Source: an uncultured Cardiobacterium sp. (lineage in GTDB: Bacteria; Pseudomonadota; Gammaproteobacteria; Cardiobacteriales; Cardiobacteriaceae). From it: a stretch of DNA of 64,000 bases. Numbering within the stretch: the stretch's first letter is position 1; every line of letters begins with the position of its first letter. The notes beneath the pieces are model-generated. The model was not told the DNA's origin and did not search any database. It worked only from the letters and a program-made list of their open reading frames with translations. Positions 57,767 through 64,000 of the stretch are shown here, one piece after another. A program made the translations under genes and the position numbers. The stretch covers positions 22,890-86,889 of the forward strand of contig NZ_CALIZP010000063.1 of the NCBI RefSeq assembly GCF_938028825.1, read 5' to 3'.

Positions 57767-57797
57767 TCACGGCGAACTGCCGGAAGGTGTCTGCAAC

Positions 57798-58268
57798 ATG
57801 AATCTCAACCTGACGCTGATTGGCCAGATCGGCACATTCCTCGTCCTGTGGTGGTTTACCCACAAATACATTTGGCCGCTCTTCGCCGAAGCGACGGAAA
57901 AACGCCGCCAGAAAATTGCCGAAGGCCTGAGCATGGCGGACAAGGCAAAACACAGCGTGGCAGCCGCCGAAGAAGAAACCGCGCGCCTCATCGCGCAGGC
58001 CAAAACACAGGCAACCGAAATCGTTGGACGTGCGCAAAAACAGGCAGAACAACTGGTTGTGGATGCCCGCACCGAAGCCAAAACTGCGGGCGAGCGCGAA
58101 ATCGCGGCAGTACGCGACAGTTTCGAACAGGAAAAACGCAAAGCGCGCGAAGCCCTGCGCGGGCAGGTCGCCGAACTGGTAATTCAGGGTGCCGAAAAAG
58201 TCATTGGCCGTGAAGTCAAAGCCGATGACCACAAACGCCTGCTGCATGAACTGAGCGAGAAACTGTAA
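57798..58268 (+). CDS. atpF: ATP synthase subunit b (Fo)
   Basis: The peripheral stalk, 156 residues: one N-terminal membrane helix (IGQIGTFLVLWWFTHKYIWP) and a long charged helix for dimer formation. The length and order in the operon match E. coli AtpF exactly (156 residues). Confidence 0.95.
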   Translation: MNLNLTLIGQIGTFLVLWWFTHKYIWPLFAEATEKRRQKIAEGLSMADKAKHSVAAAEEETARLIAQAKTQATEIVGRAQKQAEQLVVDARTEAKTAGEREIAAVRDSFEQEKRKAREALRGQVAELVIQGAEKVIGREVKADDHKRLLHELSEKL

Positions 58269-58271
58269 ATC

Positions 58272-58817
58272 ATGGCCGAGTCAAAAACCGTCGCCCGTCC
58301 TTATGCCAAAGCCATCCTCGCCAACGCAGGCGATGACAAGGCGCAACAACAATGGCGGCAATTCCTGCATACGGCCAAAGCCGTCATGCAGGCACCGGAA
58401 GTGCCGGAACACCTGGCATTGCCGGGGTTCTTGCCCCAACTGCAAAGCTGGTTGGAACAACTGCTGAAAAAACAGCGCAAACACGGACTTTATGCCGAAG
58501 AAAACAACCTGTTGCGCCTCTTGGAAGAACACGACCGCATCGCCGTACTGCCGGAAATAGCCGACGTTTACGACGAACTGTTCTACGCCAAGAGCGATGT
58601 CTGTATGGTGCATATCACCACCGCACAAGCACTTTCGCCTGCTGAAGAAAAAACCTTGCAGGCATTGATGCAGAAGAAAACCGGACGCGACGTAGTGCTG
58701 GACATTCACGAAGACGCCGCGCTGATAGCCGGGGTGATAATAGAATACGACGGGCTGGTGATTGACCAGACACTGCGGGGCAGAATGGCTGAATTTGCCC
58801 AGAAACTCGATGACTAG
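58272..58817 (+). CDS. atpH: ATP synthase subunit delta (F1)
   Basis: Links the b stalk to the alpha subunits. 181 residues: N-terminal helical part starting VARPYAKAILANAG, and the family end with LIAGVIIEYDGLVIDQTLRG. It begins 3 bp after atpF. Confidence 0.95.
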   Translation: MAESKTVARPYAKAILANAGDDKAQQQWRQFLHTAKAVMQAPEVPEHLALPGFLPQLQSWLEQLLKKQRKHGLYAEENNLLRLLEEHDRIAVLPEIADVYDELFYAKSDVCMVHITTAQALSPAEEKTLQALMQKKTGRDVVLDIHEDAALIAGVIIEYDGLVIDQTLRGRMAEFAQKLDD

Positions 58818-58829
58818 GGGAAACGAATA

Positions 58830-60371
58830 ATGCAACTTAATCCTGCTGAAATCAGCGGCTTTATCCAGGAAAAAATAGCCGATTACGACAACAAGGTTGA
58901 AAGCAAAGCCGAAGGGACGATTATCAGCCTTTACGACGGTGTCGCCCGCGTACAGGGATTGCGCCAAGCAATGTTGGGGGAAATGATTGCCTTCCCCGGC
59001 GGTGTGTACGGCCTTGCACTCAACCTTGAACGCGACAGCGTCGGTATCGTTATCCTCGGTGCATACGAACACCTCTCGGAAGGCGACAAAGTTACCTGCA
59101 CCGGCAGGATTCTCGAAGTTCCGGTAGGTCGCGAACTCTTGGGGCGCGTCGTCAATGCATTGGGTCAGCCGATTGACGGCAAGGGCGACATCAAAACCCG
59201 CGAAACCTCGCCCATCGAAAAAATCGCCCCCGGCGTTATCGAGCGACAATCCGTTGAACAACCCCTGCAAACCGGTCTGAAATCCATTGACTCCATGGTG
59301 CCGATCGGACGCGGACAGCGCGAGCTGATTATCGGCGACCGCCAGACCGGCAAAACCGCCATCGCTGTTGACGCCATCATCAACCAGCGCAATACCGGCG
59401 TGAAATGTATCTACGTTGCCATCGGCCAAAAAGCTTCATCTATCGCTTCCGTCGTGCGTAAACTGGAAGAACACGGTGCACTGCAAAACACCATTATCGT
59501 TGCCGCAACCGCGTCCGACTCCGCTGCAATGCAATACATTGCTCCCTATGCCGGCTGCGCGATGGGCGAATACTTCCGTGACCGTGGCGAAGATGCGCTG
59601 ATCGTCTATGACGATCTGACCAAACAGGCGTGGGCCTACCGGCAACTCTCCCTCCTGCTGAAACGTCCGCCGGGTCGTGAAGCCTATCCGGGCGATGTCT
59701 TCTACCTGCACTCCCGCCTGCTCGAACGTGCCGCCCGCATTAATGCCGATGAAGTCGAACGCCTGACCAAGGGTGAAGTCAAAGGCAAAACCGGCTCGCT
59801 GACCGCCTTGCCGATTATCGAAACCCAGGCCGGCGACGTATCCGCCTTCGTCCCGACCAACGTCATTTCCATCACCGACGGACAAATCTTCCTCGAAACC
59901 GACCTCTTCAATGCCGGTATCCGTCCCGCCATCAATGCCGGTCTTTCCGTGTCCCGCGTCGGTGGCGCCGCACAAACCAAGGTCATCAAAAAACTGGGCG
60001 GCGGTGTGCGCCTTGCCCTCGCGCAGTACCGCGAACTGGCAGCATTCGCGCAATTCGCCTCAGACCTTGACGAAGCGACCCGCAAACAGCTTGAACGCGG
60101 TCAGCGCGTTACCGAGCTGATGAAACAGAAACAGTTTTCACCGCTCAGCGTCGCCGAAATGGGCGTCTCGCTCTTCGCCGCAGAAAACGGTTTCCTCGAT
60201 GACATTCCGGTAGAAAAGATTCAGGCCTACGAACAGGCGCTGCTGCAATATATGCACAGCGACCATCAGGAATTGCTGGACAAAGTCAACGAACACGGCG
60301 CGTATGACGACGACATCCAGCAGGCATTCGCAGCCGCATTAAGCGCCTTCAAAGACAAAGGCGTCTGGTGA
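58830..60371 (+). CDS. atpA: ATP synthase subunit alpha (F1)
   Basis: The non-catalytic nucleotide-binding subunit, 513 residues as in E. coli. P-loop [30 protein letters not shown], and the alpha/beta family signature in [17 protein letters not shown] are all present. Confidence 0.98.
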   Translation: MQLNPAEISGFIQEKIADYDNKVESKAEGTIISLYDGVARVQGLRQAMLGEMIAFPGGVYGLALNLERDSVGIVILGAYEHLSEGDKVTCTGRILEVPVGRELLGRVVNALGQPIDGKGDIKTRETSPIEKIAPGVIERQSVEQPLQTGLKSIDSMVPIGRGQRELIIGDRQTGKTAIAVDAIINQRNTGVKCIYVAIGQKASSIASVVRKLEEHGALQNTIIVAATASDSAAMQYIAPYAGCAMGEYFRDRGEDALIVYDDLTKQAWAYRQLSLLLKRPPGREAYPGDVFYLHSRLLERAARINADEVERLTKGEVKGKTGSLTALPIIETQAGDVSAFVPTNVISITDGQIFLETDLFNAGIRPAINAGLSVSRVGGAAQTKVIKKLGGGVRLALAQYRELAAFAQFASDLDEATRKQLERGQRVTELMKQKQFSPLSVAEMGVSLFAAENGFLDDIPVEKIQAYEQALLQYMHSDHQELLDKVNEHGAYDDDIQQAFAAALSAFKDKGVW

Positions 60372-60381
60372 GGAATCCGCC

Positions 60382-61254
60382 ATGTCTAATGCCAAGGACA
60401 TCCGCTCGCAGATAAAAAGCATCAAAAGCACGCAGAAAATTACCAAGGCCATGCAAATGGTGGCGGCCTCAAAAATGCGGCGTTCGCAGGATGCGATGCT
60501 CGAAGGACGCCCTTATGTTGAAAATATCCTGCGCGTCATAGCCCACTTGATGAAAGCCAACAGCGAAGTTGCCCACCCGTTTTTCAACGAAACACGCAAC
60601 ACCATCAAAAAAGTCGGCTATATCGTTGTCAGCACCGATCGCGGCCTCTGCGGTGGCCTGAACATCAACCTGTTCAAAAAGCTGCTGACCCATATAGAAG
60701 AATGGCATGACAAGGGCTGCGACATCGAATTCAGCGTGTTTGGCCGCAAAGGCATTGCCTTCATCAACCGCATCAACGGCCACATCATGACCAGTGTTGA
60801 TGCCTATGGCGACAACCCACCGCTGCGCGAACTGATCGGCGGCATCACCGCCATGATTGATGCCTACCGCGCAGGTGATATTGACCGCGTCTATCTGGTC
60901 GGCAACCGCTTCGTCAACACCATGACGCAAGAGCCGCATATCGTCCAGTTTCTGCCGGCCACCGTCTTGGCAGACGACAAATATGCTCCCAATCATGCCT
61001 GGACCTACGAATACGAGCCCGATGCCGCACAAATTCTCGACAAACTGGCGGTGCGTTATCTTGAATCCGTCGTCAAACAGGCGGTAGCGGAAAACATTGC
61101 CTGCGAAATGTCGGCACGGATGGTCGCCATGAAGAGTGCATCCGACAACGCCGCCAACCTGATTGGCGAGCTGGAACTGCAATACAACAAAGCCCGTCAG
61201 GCCGCGATTACGCAGGAACTGACGGAAATCATCGGCGGCGCGGCCGCCGTCTGA
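60382..61254 (+). CDS. atpG: ATP synthase subunit gamma (F1)
   Basis: The central rotor shaft, 290 residues. N-terminal KDIRSQIKSIKSTQKITKAM and MVAASKMRR, the middle STDRGLCGGLN, and the C-terminal signature in MVAMKSASDNAANLIGEL are typical. Confidence 0.97.
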   Translation: MSNAKDIRSQIKSIKSTQKITKAMQMVAASKMRRSQDAMLEGRPYVENILRVIAHLMKANSEVAHPFFNETRNTIKKVGYIVVSTDRGLCGGLNINLFKKLLTHIEEWHDKGCDIEFSVFGRKGIAFINRINGHIMTSVDAYGDNPPLRELIGGITAMIDAYRAGDIDRVYLVGNRFVNTMTQEPHIVQFLPATVLADDKYAPNHAWTYEYEPDAAQILDKLAVRYLESVVKQAVAENIACEMSARMVAMKSASDNAANLIGELELQYNKARQAAITQELTEIIGGAAAV

Positions 61255-62664
<1,410 letters not shown>

Positions 62665-62683
62665 AACGCACGGGGGAACCGAC

Positions 62684-63100
62684 ATGGCGAACACTTTTCA
62701 CGTCAACATGGTCAGCGCCGACCGCCAGCTATACAGCGGGGAAGCGGAGCGCCTTGTCGCGACCGCCGAACGTGGCGAACTCGGCATCCTCGCCGGTCAC
62801 GCACCATTCCTGTCTGTCCTCAAAGCGGGGCAAGTACGCCTGACCCTGCCGGACGGCAAAGAAGAAGTCATCTACATCTCCGGCGGCTTTATCGAAGTCC
62901 AGCAAGGGCAAACCATCATCCTCGCTGACGATGCCGAGCGCGCCGAACAACTTGACGAAGAACGCGTCCGCGAAGCGCGCCGTCGCGCCGAAGAAAAAAT
63001 GCGCGACAAAGCCAGCAGCAAACTCGAACTGGCGCGTGCGCAAGCCGAACTGGCACAAACCATGGCACAACTCGCTGCCATCCGTCGTGCAAAAAACTAG
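62684..63100 (+). CDS. atpC: ATP synthase subunit epsilon (F1)
   Basis: Inhibitory and coupling subunit, 138 residues. N-terminal beta-sandwich with HVNMVSADRQLYSGEAERL, GELGILAGHAPFLSVLK and YISGGFIEVQ; then two C-terminal helices of the regulatory domain. The start follows atpD by 19 bp. The longer frame upstream is a shadow of atpD. It ends the operon; glmU is not downstream. Confidence 0.97.
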   Translation: MANTFHVNMVSADRQLYSGEAERLVATAERGELGILAGHAPFLSVLKAGQVRLTLPDGKEEVIYISGGFIEVQQGQTIILADDAERAEQLDEERVREARRRAEEKMRDKASSKLELARAQAELAQTMAQLAAIRRAKN

Positions 63101-63158
63101 ACAGACTTCCACCATCCTTACGGTGCTTGCTCTACTTGTCGACGGGCAGCACCGTTAT

Positions 63159-63258
63159 AGTCGTTTCAAATAGAAATGATACGGTATTGGCTCGCCTTGC
63201 CATACTATCTGTACTGTCTTCGGCTCGCTGCCTTGTCTCATTCCTATTTGAAACGACT
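63159..63258. repeat. MITE-like element with 21-bp terminal inverted repeats
   Basis: 100 bp. The left end AGTCGTTTCAAATAGAAATGA and the right end (reverse complement) differ at one of 21 positions. The inside holds GGCTCGCCTTGCCATACTAT and GGCTCGCTGCCTTGTCTCA, matching the diverged copy at 33848-33993. It carries no ORF, as expected for a non-autonomous element. Its sequence recalls repeats I remember from Neisseria genomes; not verified. Confidence 0.8.
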
Positions 63259-63297
63259 TTACTCACAGTAAAGACGATCCTCCCTCTGCCGTGATAG

Positions 63298-63799
63298 CAC
63301 AAGAACGCGCGGCAATTCTCGCGACAACCACCGCCTGCACGAAATCACGCCGACCCTGTACCGCAGCGAACAACCGAATGACAGCGACACCACCCTGCTG
63401 CAAGCGCTGAACATCCGCACCATCATCAATCTGCGCTGCTTTGACCGCGACGACGATCAATCAACACCCCGCCCATACCGGCATCCACATCATCAATATC
63501 CCGCTGCTCACCTGGAATATCGAAGCAGAAAAAATGGCGCAAGTGCTGTACGCCATCAAGCGAAGTGATAATCCCGGTAGCGTGCCGATGCATTGCTACC
63601 ACGGCGAAGACCGCACCGGTCTGACCATCGGCCTCTACCAGAACCGGAACACCGCCGACACGGAAGCGGAAACGCACCACTACGGCACAACTGCATCTGG
63701 CGCAGCATCCCCCACTTCTACAAAGCAAAGAAAATTGCCGCCGTGCATCGCACCCCGGAAGCACTACGCCGTAGCGGCGAAACCTCCTGGATCTGGTGA
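63298..63799 (+). pseudogene. Decayed dual-specificity/tyrosine phosphatase-like gene
   Basis: Three frames together read as one phosphatase. First is an N-terminal part (LHEITPTLYRSEQPNDSD, ALNIRTIINLR; about 63300-63450). Next is a middle part with the active-site signature HCYHGEDRTG, the HCx5R motif (about 63450-63660). Last comes an end part IWRSIPHFYKAKKIAAV, finishing at the TGA at 63797-63799. At least two frameshifts separate them and no sound start is present. The intact family includes small cysteine phosphatases acting on phosphotyrosine or inositol phosphates. Confidence 0.7.
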
Positions 63800-63823
63800 T
63801 GCCAAAACTAAAAATAATCTGCC

Positions 63824-63895
63824 GCAGGGCAGGCTTCAGTCCGCCGTAACCATGCTAATGGCGGGCTGAAGCCCGCCCTACGAACTCTATTTTAT
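63824..63895. repeat. Dispersed intergenic repeat, copy near window end
   Basis: GGGCAGGCTTCAGTCCGCC, then GGCGGGCTGAAGCCCGCC and CTACGAACTCTATTTTATA, in the same order as 23137-23225 but diverged. After it, 63897-63933 holds two tandem versions of the motif seen at 7835-7858. The last 65 bp show no gene. Confidence 0.75.
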
Positions 63896-64000
63896 AGTTG
63901 TTTCCTTTGTGCACGGCCTTCGTACACGACAAAAAAATGAAACCCGCTGAAAGATATAGCAAAGTGCAAGTTTTACGAAGACGCACACCATGCCAAACTT

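Overview
The window looks like a chromosomal segment of a gammaproteobacterium. dusB is followed by fis, there is a complete F-type ATP synthase operon in the order atpI-B-E-F-H-A-G-D-C, lipid A and lipoprotein genes (lpxK, an lpxL-type acyltransferase, lnt, lptF, lptG) mark a Gram-negative cell, and pepA is divergent from lptFG. The backbone is GC-rich. From memory, the gene content and the high GC fit Cardiobacteriaceae (Cardiobacterium-like), but no search was run and the genus is a guess.

Layout. 1-1.7 kb: end of dusB, then fis and an SMI1/KNR4-like gene. 1.9-8.5 kb: a membrane protein with DnaJ-type zinc motifs, small membrane proteins, hemF, an M19 dipeptidase, asd and folA. 8.5-12.3 kb: gyrB and an aromatic amino acid permease. 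12.25-17.7 kb: an orphan phage/plasmid-type polyvalent gene that appears broken at both ends. 17.7-23 kb: DUF6394-like protein, potassium channel, hydrolase, secreted ATP-dependent DNA ligase, MFS transporter. 23.2-25.4 kb: an AT-richer island with two genes of the nucleotide-modification-associated families (Nmad3, Nmad2), beside a macrodomain gene. 25.7-36.1 kb: transport, envelope and housekeeping genes (cupin, nhaP2-type antiporter, EamA, lpxK, cytochrome c, rluC, S49 peptidase, Maf, acyltransferase, AI-2E-type permease). 36.1-46.4 kb: an AT-rich acquired RTX locus. 46.5-53.9 kb: cutA, an orphan solute-binding protein, lnt, DUF192, lptGF, pepA. 53.9-63.1 kb: rsmG-parA-parB and the atp operon. 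63.2-64 kb: a MITE-like repeat, a decayed phosphatase gene and a dispersed repeat.

The RTX locus is the most distinctive part. Two paralogous lipoprotein genes precede one continuous reading frame of about 2346 codons (37958-44998): an N-terminal class 3 lipase-like domain, an FrpC-like calcium-binding middle, and several RTX repeat blocks. That frame is cut by one in-frame TAA (40586-40588). The locus lies between two direct repeats of about 205 bp (36511-36717 and 45155-45360). Each repeat holds a strong Shine-Dalgarno, a short Arg-rich ORF, and a terminator-like hairpin. In each, the short ORF stops exactly on the start of the next gene (GTGA or ATGA). This looks like a duplicated leader or attenuator module. 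No type I secretion genes and no RTX acyltransferase are in the window.

The intergenic regions hold at least two dispersed repeat families: a MITE-like element with 21-bp terminal inverted repeats, and a family built on hairpins of the type GGCGGGCTTTAGCCCGCC. No tRNA, rRNA or CRISPR array was seen.
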